This document shows, one piece after another, positions 1-9,186 of a stretch of DNA of 64,000 nucleotides. Position numbers and translations under genes: made by a program. The stretch lies in contig JBDVXK010000021.1 in the NCBI GenBank assembly GCA_039964455.1, positions 182,720 to 246,719 of the forward strand. Direction: 5' to 3'. Each line of letters starts with the position of its first letter. Position 1 is the first letter of the stretch. The DNA comes from CALJFL01 sp039964455 (lineage in GTDB: Bacteria; Pseudomonadota; Gammaproteobacteria; Pseudomonadales; Halieaceae). The notes below the pieces were generated by a model. It did not search any database, was not told where the DNA came from, and saw nothing but the letters and a program-made list of their open reading frames with translations.

Positions 1-2
1 TG

Positions 3-1541
3 CCATTCGCGCCTATTGACGAATTGCTACCCACCGTTCAGCCACTGCTGATGGATGGCTTCTCTCGCAGCTTTCTGGACAGCCATCACCTTGTGCCTCT
101 GCAAGTGCACGAACACTGTCTACAGATTGCGACAGACGACCCGGACAGCTCGGTAGAAGATATTTATCACATGTATCCCTATGAGCGTGTGCAGAAAATC
201 CTGGTAACGCCCAACGATTTCAAGCGCCTGTGGACTACCGTCGAACTGTCACTGCAGGGCGACCTGCACCAGCGTCGGCGCAGCGACGATGTGACACCCA
301 AGCCGCAGGAAGACCTGCTCAATGTCACCAAGACACGTATTGAAGCCCACCTGATTACCCTGCTTGACGCCCTGCTGCTGGATGCAGTGAGCGAGGGCGC
401 CAGCGATCTGCACATCGAAGCCTATAAAGAATATACCCGCATCAGGCTACGGGTTGATGGCGACTTGCACGACCTGACCCACTATTCGCTGTCTGCCAAG
501 GAAACCCGGGGACTGGTCAATGTCATCAAGATTCGGGGTGACATGGACATTGCCGAAAAACGCCTGCCCCAGGGTGGCCGCTCTCAACTGCGCGCGGGCG
601 GCGTGGGCTACGATTTGCGAATTCAGGTGCAACCCTCACTCCACGGTGAAGCGGTAGTCATCCGTCTATTGCCGCAGTCGGGAAACATTGTAGCCATAGA
701 CGATCTCGGCATGGCGCCGGCCATGATGCAGCACTACCGTCGCCTGCTGGACAACCCCTCGGGGCTGGTGCTGGTTGTTGGACCTACCGGATCGGGAAAA
801 AGCACCACACTGTACGCCGGGCTTTCTGAGCTCGCCAAGGATGGCCGGCGCAAAGTAATCACCATTGAAGATCCTATCGAGTACTCCATGGAAGGCATAC
901 AGCAAACCTGGACTCGCCCCGATATCGGCTTCAACTTTGCCGATGGTATGCGCTCGTTTGTGCGACAGGACCCCGACGTCATCCTTGTGGGTGAAATTCG
1001 CGATCAGGAAACCGCTATCGAGGCCATACGCGCTTCGCAGACTGGCCATGTCGTTCTTTCCACCCTGCACTGCAACGATGCAGTGGACGCGCTGCAACGA
1101 ATTTACGACCTGAACGTGCACCCCAATTCCATTGCCAGTGAACTCAGTGGTGTCATCGCCCAAAAACTGGCAAAGCGAATATGTGATCACTGCAAAAAGG
1201 AAGCGGAACCGGATCCGGCGATCACCGCAGAGCTCTTTCCTGAAGGCATACCCAACAGCTTTCGCTGCTTCGAAGGTAGCGGCTGCGAGCACTGCAACGG
1301 CCGAGGCACCCATGGCCGCGTGGCCGTCGTGGAGTATATGCAGGTCAACGGCGAGATTCGCGATGCGATTTCACTACAGTATCCGGTGGCACGACTACGC
1401 TCCATCGCCTTGGACTCCGGCCTGGCCACCATGCGCGATAGCGCACTGAACCACGTTATCAGCGGCACTATTCCAATGATCGAACTGCTCAGGGTTCTAC
1501 CAGCCGATCGTATGGCACCAGAAAAACGCGGGGGCTGGTAG
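3..1541 (+). CDS. GspE/PilB-family secretion ATPase (partial at left edge)
   Basis: Cytoplasmic hexameric ATPase that powers a type II secretion system or a type IV pilus-like machine. Numbering from the TTG at 24: an N-terminal N1-like segment (about 1-90), the N2 domain (about 105-230), Walker A GPTGSGKSTT (about 253-262), an Asp-box region (ITIEDPIEY), Walker B with DPDVILVGEIRD (about 319-330) and a His box (STLHCND). A tetracysteine zinc motif follows (CDHC, later CEHC), typical of GspE, PilB and MshE. The frame is open to base 3, so the true start lies outside the window or is the TTG at 24, which has no clear ribosome binding site. The stop codon abuts the ATG of the next gene. No other secretion gene is visible, so the choice between T2SS and pilus cannot be made here. 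Confidence 0.9.
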   Translation, partial: PFAPIDELLPTVQPLLMDGFSRSFLDSHHLVPLQVHEHCLQIATDDPDSSVEDIYHMYPYERVQKILVTPNDFKRLWTTVELSLQGDLHQRRRSDDVTPKPQEDLLNVTKTRIEAHLITLLDALLLDAVSEGASDLHIEAYKEYTRIRLRVDGDLHDLTHYSLSAKETRGLVNVIKIRGDMDIAEKRLPQGGRSQLRAGGVGYDLRIQVQPSLHGEAVVIRLLPQSGNIVAIDDLGMAPAMMQHYRRLLDNPSGLVLVVGPTGSGKSTTLYAGLSELAKDGRRKVITIEDPIEYSMEGIQQTWTRPDIGFNFADGMRSFVRQDPDVILVGEIRDQETAIEAIRASQTGHVVLSTLHCNDAVDALQRIYDLNVHPNSIASELSGVIAQKLAKRICDHCKKEAEPDPAITAELFPEGIPNSFRCFEGSGCEHCNGRGTHGRVAVVEYMQVNGEIRDAISLQYPVARLRSIALDSGLATMRDSALNHVISGTIPMIELLRVLPADRMAPEKRGGW

Positions 1542-2645
1542 ATGAGTCAGCAACACAGTAAATCGCAACGATTGCCTGCGGAGATCATCTACGCCGAAGA
1601 ACTACAGCGCCTGCGAGATAACGACACAGACCAACGTCCGCCAGGTTGGCTGATTTCGCCAATCGCGATCGAGCGCTTTGTGCTGGGTGATGCAGAGGCC
1701 GATATCAGCCCCAAATTTGTCGCTCCACGAGAAATCGTCACCCGCATTGTTATCGCCCTGGCGACACAGCGCGGCGCCATGCTGGTAGGCGAACCGGGTA
1801 CGGCCAAATCCTGGCTGTCGGAACTGTTGTGCGCTGCTATTTGCGACGATTCAACCATCGTTGTGCAGGGCGGCGCGATCGAAACAGTGCAGCAGCTCAT
1901 TTACAGCTGGAACTCAGCAATACTGGAGCGTAAAGGGCCGTGCATTGAGGCGCTGATTCCCGGGCCAATTTATCGCGGCATGGTCAGCGGCAAGCTGGTG
2001 CGTTTTGAGGAAATTGCACGAACCGCACCGGCCTTACAGGACGCGCTGCTGTCCATTCTCTCCGAACGCGCAGTCACCATCCCGGAGCTCTCCGATCAGG
2101 ACAGCACACTCTACGCACAGGAAGGTTTCAACCTCATAGGCACCTCCAACACCTCCGATGAGGGCGTCAATGAAATGAGTGCGGCACTGAAGCGGCGGAT
2201 GAACTTTGAAACAATCAGGCCCATCAGTGCCATCGAGGATGAGATCGATGTGGTGAGTCGTGAGGCCAAAAAACTGCTGGATGCGGCCCGTGTTGACCTG
2301 GAGGTAGACGCAGACATCATGCGCGCCCTGGTCACTATATTCCACGAGTTGCGCAACGGGATGTCGCTGGACGGCCGCAGTACAGATCGCTTGGCTGGCG
2401 CGGTAATGTCGACCGCCGAGGCGGTGTCAGTCGCACACGCCATGGGCATCTATGCATTCTATTATCGGGACGGAGTTATGAGTGCGGATGACCTGACCGA
2501 GTTTCTTGTAGGCGCCGCTGTCAAAGACAATCTGGTTGACCTCAAACGCATGAATCACTATTTCGAGACTGAAGTCACGCGCAAGCAAGGGCCGGTATGG
2601 GAAGCCATTTACAGCAATTGGCAGCGTTTGTTTCACTACCGGTAG
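1542..2645 (+). CDS. MoxR-type AAA+ ATPase, YehL-like
   Basis: AAA+ chaperone-like ATPase of the MoxR group. Visible elements are Walker A GEPGTAKS (about residues 86-93), a Walker B-like segment with FEEI (about 155), an alternating helix with the ILSERAVTIPE stretch, sensor 1 around GTSNTSDEG (about 203-211) and a conserved RR (arginine finger region) soon after. The N-terminal ~60 residues (PAEIIYAEELQRL, RPPGWLISP) resemble the YehL branch rather than the CbbQ/NorQ branch. YehL-like ATPases normally sit with a VWA protein, a SWIM zinc-finger protein and a DUF5682 protein. None is here: upstream is a GspE-type ATPase abutting with zero spacing, downstream an unrelated dehydrogenase after 116 bp. 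The client is unknown. Confidence 0.85.
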   Translation: MSQQHSKSQRLPAEIIYAEELQRLRDNDTDQRPPGWLISPIAIERFVLGDAEADISPKFVAPREIVTRIVIALATQRGAMLVGEPGTAKSWLSELLCAAICDDSTIVVQGGAIETVQQLIYSWNSAILERKGPCIEALIPGPIYRGMVSGKLVRFEEIARTAPALQDALLSILSERAVTIPELSDQDSTLYAQEGFNLIGTSNTSDEGVNEMSAALKRRMNFETIRPISAIEDEIDVVSREAKKLLDAARVDLEVDADIMRALVTIFHELRNGMSLDGRSTDRLAGAVMSTAEAVSVAHAMGIYAFYYRDGVMSADDLTEFLVGAAVKDNLVDLKRMNHYFETEVTRKQGPVWEAIYSNWQRLFHYR

Positions 2646-2761
2646 CTATCAGGCTACAGAATCAACAGACAGTACAAAAAGCAGCACCAGCCCTACCCTA
2701 CTCGCCCACCAGATTGTCGTATAGTGGCGACATCTTTAATCTGTCGGGAAATGATTGAGTC

Positions 2762-3823
2762 ATGGCCAAAAAAGTAATCGTATGGGGTACGGGCAATGTC
2801 GGTCGACCTGCCATACGCGCGGTATTAAACAACGACGCCCTTGAGTTAGTCGGCGTCATTGTCGCCAACCCCGACAAGGTAGGCAAAGACGTCGGTGACA
2901 TTGTTGGCCTTCCCGCAATAGGCTTGAAGGCCACCGATGACGCGCACGCGATACTAGAGAAAGGCGCCGACGCCGTGGTCTACGCGGCTACCGCTGACAT
3001 TCGGCCGGAAGAGGCCCAGAACGACCTGCTCGCATGCCTCGGGGCTGGCATCAACGTGGTTTCCACGTCTTTTTACAGTTTTCTACACCCGGGCTCTACA
3101 GCATCTGAAGTGCTACAACCGATTGAAGAAGTCTGCGTGGCAAGCGGCGCCTCGCTACTTGTGTCTGGTATCGACCCGGGCTGGGTAATGGATGCATTAC
3201 CCGTTTTCCTCGCGGGAGCCACCACCGGAATTACGGAAGTGCGCACGCGCGAAATTTTCAATTACGCGTTATACGACCAGCCCCAGGTGGTGCGGGAGGT
3301 TATCGGCTTTGGGGGTTCAATGGAAGAAACACCGCTGATGCTGCACGATTTCGCCATTGATATGGTCTGGTCCCCAATGGTGCGTATCGTAGGGGATGCA
3401 ATGGGCAAGCCTGTAGAGAATATTGAAGTCACTGTCGAGCGTCGGCCGCTGGAGCGGGACGTTGAAGTACCAGGTATGGGTACTTTTGAGAAAGGTGGCC
3501 AGGGTGCATTTCGCTTTGCGGTAACCGGATACCATCAGGGCGATCCGTTGTACGTTCTGGAACACATAACCCGAATCGACGATGAATGCGCGCCCGACTG
3601 GCCCTATCCGCCAGAGGGCCAAGGCTGTCACCAGGTGATTATCAGTGGCGACCCTACACTACACGTGACTGTTCACGCGGAGGATGCCTTCGAACCCGGC
3701 GCGGGTGGCGGTGGCAACTCTTCTGCCGCCTGCTGGATTGTGAATGCCATCCCGGATGTGTGCGAAGCAAGGCCAGGGGTTGTCACAACACTTGACCTCA
3801 AAGCGAAGGAAATGCGCCCTTAA
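2762..3823 (+). CDS. NAD(P)-dependent DapB-like/2,4-diaminopentanoate dehydrogenase-type oxidoreductase
   Basis: Soluble oxidoreductase with an N-terminal Rossmann fold of the dihydrodipicolinate reductase type (VIVWGTGNVGRPAIRA, residues 4-19) and a C-terminal domain of the 2,4-diaminopentanoate dehydrogenase C type. The usual length of the family is about 350 residues, as here (353). The family reduces or oxidises amine/imine or related substrates, but the actual substrate of most members is unknown. ATG start; the gene stands alone on the plus strand. Its 3' end overlaps the 3' end of the convergent marC-like gene by 26 bp, so the final residues are encoded opposite that gene's tail. Confidence 0.8.
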   Translation: MAKKVIVWGTGNVGRPAIRAVLNNDALELVGVIVANPDKVGKDVGDIVGLPAIGLKATDDAHAILEKGADAVVYAATADIRPEEAQNDLLACLGAGINVVSTSFYSFLHPGSTASEVLQPIEEVCVASGASLLVSGIDPGWVMDALPVFLAGATTGITEVRTREIFNYALYDQPQVVREVIGFGGSMEETPLMLHDFAIDMVWSPMVRIVGDAMGKPVENIEVTVERRPLERDVEVPGMGTFEKGGQGAFRFAVTGYHQGDPLYVLEHITRIDDECAPDWPYPPEGQGCHQVIISGDPTLHVTVHAEDAFEPGAGGGGNSSAACWIVNAIPDVCEARPGVVTTLDLKAKEMRP

Positions 3824-4457
3824 GACCATCGATCATCATTTGCATACCAATGCCCGCAAGGATCAAGCCCATCAGGCGTGTAATCACTCCAAGGGCTCCC
3901 TCACCGATGAAGCGGACAAAGCGTTCTCCGGAAACGAATAGAAGGTAAGTCAACAGGCACAGTGTACCGAAGCACACCAGCGTTATTGATACCTCCGTCA
4001 GCCCGCCGCCGGTGGAGAAGTTCATCGCTGTCACCAGGGTGCCCGGGCCTGCCAGTATAGGGATAGCCAGTGGTGTGATGGCCACGCTCAGTTCTGCATC
4101 AAGCGTTTTTTTGTCACCCTCTTTGCCCAGGTGGTGCACCGACGACTGCTGGCCCTGCAGCATCTGGAAACCGATCATGAAAACCAGAATCCCGCCAGTG
4201 ATCCGCAGCGCGGGAATCGTTAGCCCGAACACGTCAAAGAGCAATTTTCCGCAGATCGCGAAAACAGCAACAATGATGAATGCGGTAATGACGGCTCTCG
4301 CCGCTACCAGTTTCGTGGTCCTGGCATCATCGCCACCAGTCAACCCCAAGAACACCGGCACGTTAGCAATGGGGTTCATAATGGCAAAGAATCCCATAAA
4401 TACGGTGGCCATATGCTGCAACATGGCCGTGGTATCAGCCGTCATCACGTCACTCAT
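3798..4457 (-). CDS. MarC family integral membrane protein
   Basis: Inner-membrane protein of the MarC family, 219 residues, with about six hydrophobic segments and the family pattern FFAIMNPIANVPVF near the N terminus and PLAIPILAGPGTL in the middle. The biochemical role of MarC proteins is not established. I use the internal ATG at 4457 (MSDVMTADT) because the reading frame upstream of it lies inside the preceding gene and reads as non-family sequence. This ATG overlaps the TGA of the upstream persulfide dioxygenase gene in an ATGA arrangement (4454-4457), which implies translational coupling. The 3' end overlaps the convergent dehydrogenase gene by 26 bp. Confidence 0.9.
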   Translation of the reverse strand: MSDVMTADTTAMLQHMATVFMGFFAIMNPIANVPVFLGLTGGDDARTTKLVAARAVITAFIIVAVFAICGKLLFDVFGLTIPALRITGGILVFMIGFQMLQGQQSSVHHLGKEGDKKTLDAELSVAITPLAIPILAGPGTLVTAMNFSTGGGLTEVSITLVCFGTLCLLTYLLFVSGERFVRFIGEGALGVITRLMGLILAGIGMQMMIDGLKGAFPSL

Positions 4458-5494
4458 TGATCCCCCTCGGCCAAGGGGTATCCGGCTTCCGTCCACTGTT
4501 GTATACCACCATCCAGCGCCACCGCCCGAGTGAAACCCATGTCTCGCAGTGTCGCAGTTGCCAGCGTACTGATTTTGCCGACCTGACAATAAACAACGAT
4601 GCGCTGTGTAGGGTCGGGTAGCTGTTCATTGACGCTCAGCTCCAACTGTCCGCGGGGTATCACCATCGCTCCGGGTATGTGGCCGGCCCTGAAAGCCTCG
4701 CGCTCCCGCACATCAAGCAAGGTTATCCCCGGGTCATCAGTACCGAGGCGCCGGTTAACTTCCTGCAGGGACATAAACGGCACATTGTGAGCCGCCTCGG
4801 TGATAAGCTGCGCGACTGTCTTTCCACCACTCAGGTTGGTGCGCAGTGCCTCGGTCAGATGATCAGGGTCACGCAGGGTTACCGTGCTCATCTTTTCCAC
4901 GAACTCTGAGCGCTCCTTCAATTGCAGTCGCGGATTCTTCTCGATTTCTTCGCCAATAGTAGTGTGTGTTCTATTCATGTAGATATGGGCAGGAAATACC
5001 TTGGTTTCCGGCGGTAAAAGCAGCAGCTTATTAAACAGGCTGTCGTACTGTTGCTGCGGATCCCCGGTTGGCAGGTCGGTGCGGCCACAGCCACCGATCA
5101 ACAGGGTGTCGCCAGTGAAGACCCTATCTTCTACCTGTATACAAATAGAATCAGCCGTGTGCCCAGGGGTATGAAGAATATTGAGTGACAACTCCCCCAC
5201 ATTTATTTTCTCCCCATCATCCACCCGGATATCTACAAATGGCGCAGAGCTGTCTCTGTGCATAACAACAGGCACATCCAGGGCCCGCGACATTTCGATC
5301 GCGCCCGAAAAATGATCGGCATGGGTATGGGTATCCAGAACATAGTGGATACGCACGCCCTCCTGGGCGGCAAGACCAAGGTAACGTTCGAGCTGACTTT
5401 CTTCAGGGTCGATAATCACAGCCATGCAGGTCTTTTCGCATGCCAGAAAGTAGGACTGGCAACCCCGGTCTGTCGCAATCTGGTGAAAAATCAT
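4454..5494 (-). CDS. Persulfide dioxygenase-rhodanese fusion protein
   Basis: Two-domain sulfur enzyme. Residues 1-230 form an ETHE1-like metallo-beta-lactamase-fold persulfide dioxygenase: motif THTHADH (H56, H58, D60, H61), H112 in HTPGH, D129 in FTGDT and H170. ETHE1 enzymes bind one iron through two His and one Asp (here H56, H112 and D129 by position) and oxidise glutathione persulfide to sulfite. Residues 245-346 form a rhodanese domain with catalytic C303 in YCQVGKIS, able to move sulfane sulfur between thiosulfate and glutathione. Such fusions serve sulfide or thiosulfate detoxification. AGAGAGGT lies 7 bases upstream of the ATG. It is followed by and coupled to the MarC-family gene. 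Confidence 0.9.
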   Translation of the reverse strand: MIFHQIATDRGCQSYFLACEKTCMAVIIDPEESQLERYLGLAAQEGVRIHYVLDTHTHADHFSGAIEMSRALDVPVVMHRDSSAPFVDIRVDDGEKINVGELSLNILHTPGHTADSICIQVEDRVFTGDTLLIGGCGRTDLPTGDPQQQYDSLFNKLLLLPPETKVFPAHIYMNRTHTTIGEEIEKNPRLQLKERSEFVEKMSTVTLRDPDHLTEALRTNLSGGKTVAQLITEAAHNVPFMSLQEVNRRLGTDDPGITLLDVREREAFRAGHIPGAMVIPRGQLELSVNEQLPDPTQRIVVYCQVGKISTLATATLRDMGFTRAVALDGGIQQWTEAGYPLAEGDQ

Positions 5495-5648
5495 TATGCT
5501 TACCTCTCTATTTCGCCTCGTTCAGTTTAGTTCGCGCAGCCGGGTATAGTAAGCGATTTCATGCTTCGAGCTGCATTAAGTACCCGATGCCCTACAGGTG
5601 CTCTACAATACCGGAATGAGCATCATCGCAAATCCGCTAGCTGAAAAA

Positions 5649-7184
5649 ATGAATCCCGGCGCGACAAAAATCGCAACACTGGCGTTGTTGCTGCTTCTGA
5701 GCGCATGCACAAGCGTTCCCTTCGACTATCCGCGCACAACTAGCACGGCAATCCCGCCTGAGGTTGCCAACCCGGGGGACACGTTTGCCTCCCAATGGCG
5801 CGCCACGCACGACAGCAAGTCAGGCTTTATAGGGCTCAGTAACGGCGACGATGCATTGGGCGCAAGGCTGGCCCTGATGGAGCGTGCCAAGAGCACTATC
5901 GATGCCCAGTATTTCATCGTAAAAAGCGACCGGGCAGGCGCCTTGTTCGCGGGTAAAATGTTGCGCGCGGCCGACCGTGGAGTTCGAGTTCGATTACTCA
6001 TCGACGATATTTTTACGCCGCGAGCCGACCAGGCACTGTCGCTGCTTAGCTCCCATCCCAATATTGAGATACGCCTGTTCAATCCGCTGTCAAGGCAGGG
6101 AGTAAAACCCTGGACCTTCCTGATGGACTTCAAACGGGCCAATCGACGCATGCACAACAAGTCATTCACCGTCGACAACAGCGCCAGCATCGTCGGCGGT
6201 CGGAATATTGGCGAAGAGTACTTCGAACTCAAAAAGAAAATAAGATTCGATGACTACGAAGTACTGACAATCGGGCCTGTTGTAGAAGAAATCTCTGCAG
6301 GTTTCGACGCTTTCTGGAACAGTGAACTTTCGGTACCCATAGAGGCGTTCAATGTCAAAGTTAAACCAGAGGAGCTAGCTAACTGGCGGGAATTTATCGC
6401 GAGAGAAATGGCGCAGGGAGAAACCGGCACATACTCACAAGCCATAAACAGTACGCTTCTTCAGGATTTGCGAGCCGGCACCCGGATGCCGCTAGCCGCC
6501 AATGCCGTGCTTGTTACCGACAGCCCGGACAAGCTTCAGGGGGAAATGGGTGACGCCGCATTAGCAGAACTCGCCGTTGATATAGGCCGTCGCTTCAGGG
6601 CGGCTGAAAGCGAAATAGTAATAGTGACACCCTACTTCATCCCTGGTGAAAAAGGTGCGTTACTGATTGAAGATATTGCCCAATCCGGCGTTCGCGTTAT
6701 GGTTGTCACCAATTCTCTTGCGTCCACAAACCATGTGCCGGTGCATTCACGCTATCGAAAATATCGCGCTCGCCTTTTAAAAGCAGGCGTTGAGTTTCGA
6801 GAAATCAGAAGTGACATCCTAGGCGAACACAGTAGCTGGGGTTACAAACCCGAGCGGGTAACGCTGCATTCAAAAGCCAGTGTCATTGACAGGAAAACTG
6901 TATTCGTAGGTTCACTGAATTTTGACCCACGCTCGTTACTCATCAACACAGAGATGGGCTTATTCATCGAGTCGCCCGAAGTCGGCCAGGCATTCACCAC
7001 AAGATTGATAGCAGACCTGGAGCGAACCACCTACCGGGTAGAATTGGATGAGCAAGGCTCTGTGATCTGGCGGTATGACTATGGCGAAAGAAGCGAAGTG
7101 GAAACCACCGAGCCTCAGGCAAGCTGGACCCGGCGGTTTATGACCAACGTTTACCGTTTACTGCCTATAGAGGGGCAGTTATAG
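5649..7184 (+). CDS. Phospholipase D-family lipoprotein, cardiolipin synthase C-like
   Basis: Envelope phospholipase D superfamily enzyme with two HKD motifs: HNKSFTVD near residue 167 and HSKASVID near residue 404, each followed by the usual GGRN / GSLNFD segments. The arrangement and length (511 residues) match ClsC/YmdC, which makes cardiolipin from phosphatidylglycerol and phosphatidylethanolamine. Starting at the ATG at 5649 gives a short lipoprotein signal peptide with lipobox LSAC and Cys at residue 20, so I prefer it. The frame also has a GTG at 5598 and an ATG at 5616, which would give unusually long leaders. Monocistronic; its end is 28 bp from a convergent gene. Confidence 0.85.
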   Translation: MNPGATKIATLALLLLLSACTSVPFDYPRTTSTAIPPEVANPGDTFASQWRATHDSKSGFIGLSNGDDALGARLALMERAKSTIDAQYFIVKSDRAGALFAGKMLRAADRGVRVRLLIDDIFTPRADQALSLLSSHPNIEIRLFNPLSRQGVKPWTFLMDFKRANRRMHNKSFTVDNSASIVGGRNIGEEYFELKKKIRFDDYEVLTIGPVVEEISAGFDAFWNSELSVPIEAFNVKVKPEELANWREFIAREMAQGETGTYSQAINSTLLQDLRAGTRMPLAANAVLVTDSPDKLQGEMGDAALAELAVDIGRRFRAAESEIVIVTPYFIPGEKGALLIEDIAQSGVRVMVVTNSLASTNHVPVHSRYRKYRARLLKAGVEFREIRSDILGEHSSWGYKPERVTLHSKASVIDRKTVFVGSLNFDPRSLLINTEMGLFIESPEVGQAFTTRLIADLERTTYRVELDEQGSVIWRYDYGERSEVETTEPQASWTRRFMTNVYRLLPIEGQL

Positions 7185-7212
7185 AAGAAGTCGCGATAGA
7201 GCGCTGCTCAGT

Positions 7213-7671
7213 CTATGTGGGCTCTATGACGACAACAGGGATTACACGATCCCCCGCAGCGACCTTGTAGTCCTCATAAGGCCCATAGATTCCTACCATC
7301 TGCTGCCACAACTGAGATCGCTCATCACCCTGGGCCACACGCGCCCTGGCGTTGTACTTATCAGCACCCACCTGAATATGAACCTCTGGATCGGCGTCAA
7401 GGTTGAGATACCAGGCCGGATGGGTAGGCGCGCCACCTTTTGAAGCAATCACACAGTAGCCGCCATCTGTTTTCCCATAAATCAACGGGATGGTAAATCC
7501 CAGGCCAGACTTGCGACCGGTTGTGGTCAGTAGCAGCGTCTCTATCATCCCCTCGCCGCCACCAATCGATGAATCCCACAGGTGCCCGTCCGCGCCATCG
7601 GATTCCATATAACGGGTCAAATGCTCCCTGATCCACTCTGGCAAGCCTTCGGCAACTCTTTGTTCTGGCAT
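7213..7671 (-). CDS. Nitroreductase/deazaflavin-dependent oxidoreductase family (DDN-like)
   Basis: Small (152 residues) split beta-barrel flavin/F420-binding protein of the DDN / PF04075 type. Diagnostic stretches are LLLTTTGRKSG (the phosphate-binding loop, about residues 48-58), the following IPLIYG, and the HPAWYLNL segment. In mycobacteria and other actinobacteria such proteins use F420; in proteobacteria many members have untested cofactors. The ATG at 7671 (MPEQRVAEG) follows AGGAAA; the frame continues upstream into the SDR gene but without family similarity. It lies 64 bp downstream of the SDR on the same strand, probably one transcript. No F420 biosynthetic gene is in the window. 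Confidence 0.8.
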   Translation of the reverse strand: MPEQRVAEGLPEWIREHLTRYMESDGADGHLWDSSIGGGEGMIETLLLTTTGRKSGLGFTIPLIYGKTDGGYCVIASKGGAPTHPAWYLNLDADPEVHIQVGADKYNARARVAQGDERSQLWQQMVGIYGPYEDYKVAAGDRVIPVVVIEPT

Positions 7672-7735
7672 GGTTTCGTTTCCTGTAATGTCGTTAAAAC
7701 AGCCTTGTCCATGGCCCTGTAATAACCAGCCTGTA

Positions 7736-8611
7736 TTAAAGCTGCGGGATCTCAGCCAGATCAATGGGCAACTCAGTCCGACCAATACGACCAGCGCGCT
7801 GTTGCAGCGTCAGCTCCGCATCTTCCACGCCTATCATGATGACAAAGCGCTTCTCCCGAATACCCTGCAGACAAAACCTCGCAAGCTCATCGAGGTCCTG
7901 GAAATCCAACTGCATGCCGGCGGCCTCTGCCGCCACTTTGAAGTCAGCCACAGTGGGTACCGGATCGTAGGGCTTTTCCCTGGCAAGGTCGGTAGGACGA
8001 TTACGGTCGGTGGTCCAGATTCCCGTGTCCAGCAAGCCCCCCGACGGGTAGAAAATCGAGGCACCCAACTGGGTTTGCTCGGTTTGCAGTTGTGCCGCCA
8101 GGCACTCTGTGAGACATGACACCGCAGCTTTGCTCGACGCATACACAGACTGGTAAGGCAGTGGTGAGACTCCGCCGTCTCCCGAGGACGTATTGATCAC
8201 ATGCCCCTCTTCACCGGAAGCAATCATCCTGGGGACAAATGCCTGTATGCCGGCCACAACGCCCAGCACGTTAACCCCGTGCACCCAACGCCAGTCATTG
8301 ACTGTCGTCTCCCAAACGTTCGCCGAGGGCGCAGCCACACCGGCGTTGTTAAACAGCAGGTGGCAAGCGCCATGCCTGTCGTAGACAGTATCCGCCAGCG
8401 CTTCTACCGAGGCCGGATCGGAGACATCTGTAACCACACCAGAGACCTCCCCTGCACCGTCCAGCTCTGCCAGTACACGGTCAAGCGCCGATTGTTCAAC
8501 ATCAGCAATAACCACTTTGGCACCGTCAGCCAACAACTCTTTAACCAGAGAACGCCCAATTCCACTGGCACCACCAGTGACCACTGCTACCTTGCCTGCA
8601 AAACTATCCAC
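7736..8611 (-). CDS. Short-chain dehydrogenase/reductase
   Basis: Classical NAD(P)-dependent SDR of 291 residues with cofactor motif TGGASGIG (residues 12-19), NNAG (about 88-91), catalytic Ser in the NTSSGDGG stretch (about 141) and YASSK (Tyr and Lys, about 157-161). An acidic residue (D37 in VVIADVE) after beta-2 favours NAD over NADP. The C-terminal ~60 residues extend past the Rossmann core, as in many SDRs annotated for alcohol or steroid oxidation; the substrate is not determinable. Followed by the DDN-like gene on the same strand, suggesting a two-gene redox unit. Confidence 0.85.
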   Translation of the reverse strand: MDSFAGKVAVVTGGASGIGRSLVKELLADGAKVVIADVEQSALDRVLAELDGAGEVSGVVTDVSDPASVEALADTVYDRHGACHLLFNNAGVAAPSANVWETTVNDWRWVHGVNVLGVVAGIQAFVPRMIASGEEGHVINTSSGDGGVSPLPYQSVYASSKAAVSCLTECLAAQLQTEQTQLGASIFYPSGGLLDTGIWTTDRNRPTDLAREKPYDPVPTVADFKVAAEAAGMQLDFQDLDELARFCLQGIREKRFVIMIGVEDAELTLQQRAGRIGRTELPIDLAEIPQL

Positions 8612-8784
8612 TTATTGTCTCCTTCACTCGATTGATCAATAGGGCCACCGCCCAATGCAAGAAAGTCGCTATACTTCCTGACAAGCTGATTCAGGGCAAG
8701 AAAAGTCGATGCTAAACAAGCAAAACACGTCGGTAATTGGCCGCGGGCTTACATTGGTATACTTGTGGCGAAAGCTTGCCAGCC

Positions 8785-9186
8785 ATGATTAGCGAGGTCA
8801 TCGTTCCGGTAAGCGGCCAGGGGCTTTATTCCGTAACCCCCCTGATTGCACCAGTTGTCGCCGAAAATGCTGTGGGCGAAGGCCTTTGTACACTGTTCAT
8901 TCAGCATACATCGGCCTCATTACTGGTTCAGGAGAACTATGACGACAGCGCCCGTGAGGACCTGGAGCGCTGGCTCAACCGCTTGGTGCCTGAAAACGAC
9001 CCGCTTTACACCCATACGCTGGAAGGCCCGGACGATATGCCCGCGCATATCAAGGCAGCCCTGACCGCCGTGCAGATCAGCATCCCCTATCGAGCCAATG
9101 CATTAATGCTTGGGACCTGGCAGGGCATCTATCTTTGGGAACACCGCCACCAAAGGAGTGAGCGCAAAATCGTGGTACACCTGTGA
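8785..9186 (+). CDS. YjbQ/UPF0047 family protein
   Basis: Small single-domain protein (133 residues) of the YjbQ/UPF0047 family. Family hallmarks are the segment LCTLFIQHTSASLLVQENYD with its His, the acidic DLERWLNRLVP helix, HIKAALTAVQISIP, and the C-terminal LGTWQGIYLWEHR stretch. E. coli YjbQ has weak thiamine phosphate synthase activity; the physiological function remains unclear. The ATG at 8785 matches the family N terminus; an upstream in-frame ATG at 8737 would add 16 unrelated residues. Its TGA overlaps the GTG start of the next gene in a GTGA arrangement. Confidence 0.85.
   Translation: MISEVIVPVSGQGLYSVTPLIAPVVAENAVGEGLCTLFIQHTSASLLVQENYDDSAREDLERWLNRLVPENDPLYTHTLEGPDDMPAHIKAALTAVQISIPYRANALMLGTWQGIYLWEHRHQRSERKIVVHL

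Noticed and set aside
666..1313. Long minus-strand open frame (215 codons)
   Set aside because: Lies entirely antisense to the GspE-type gene and has no family features.
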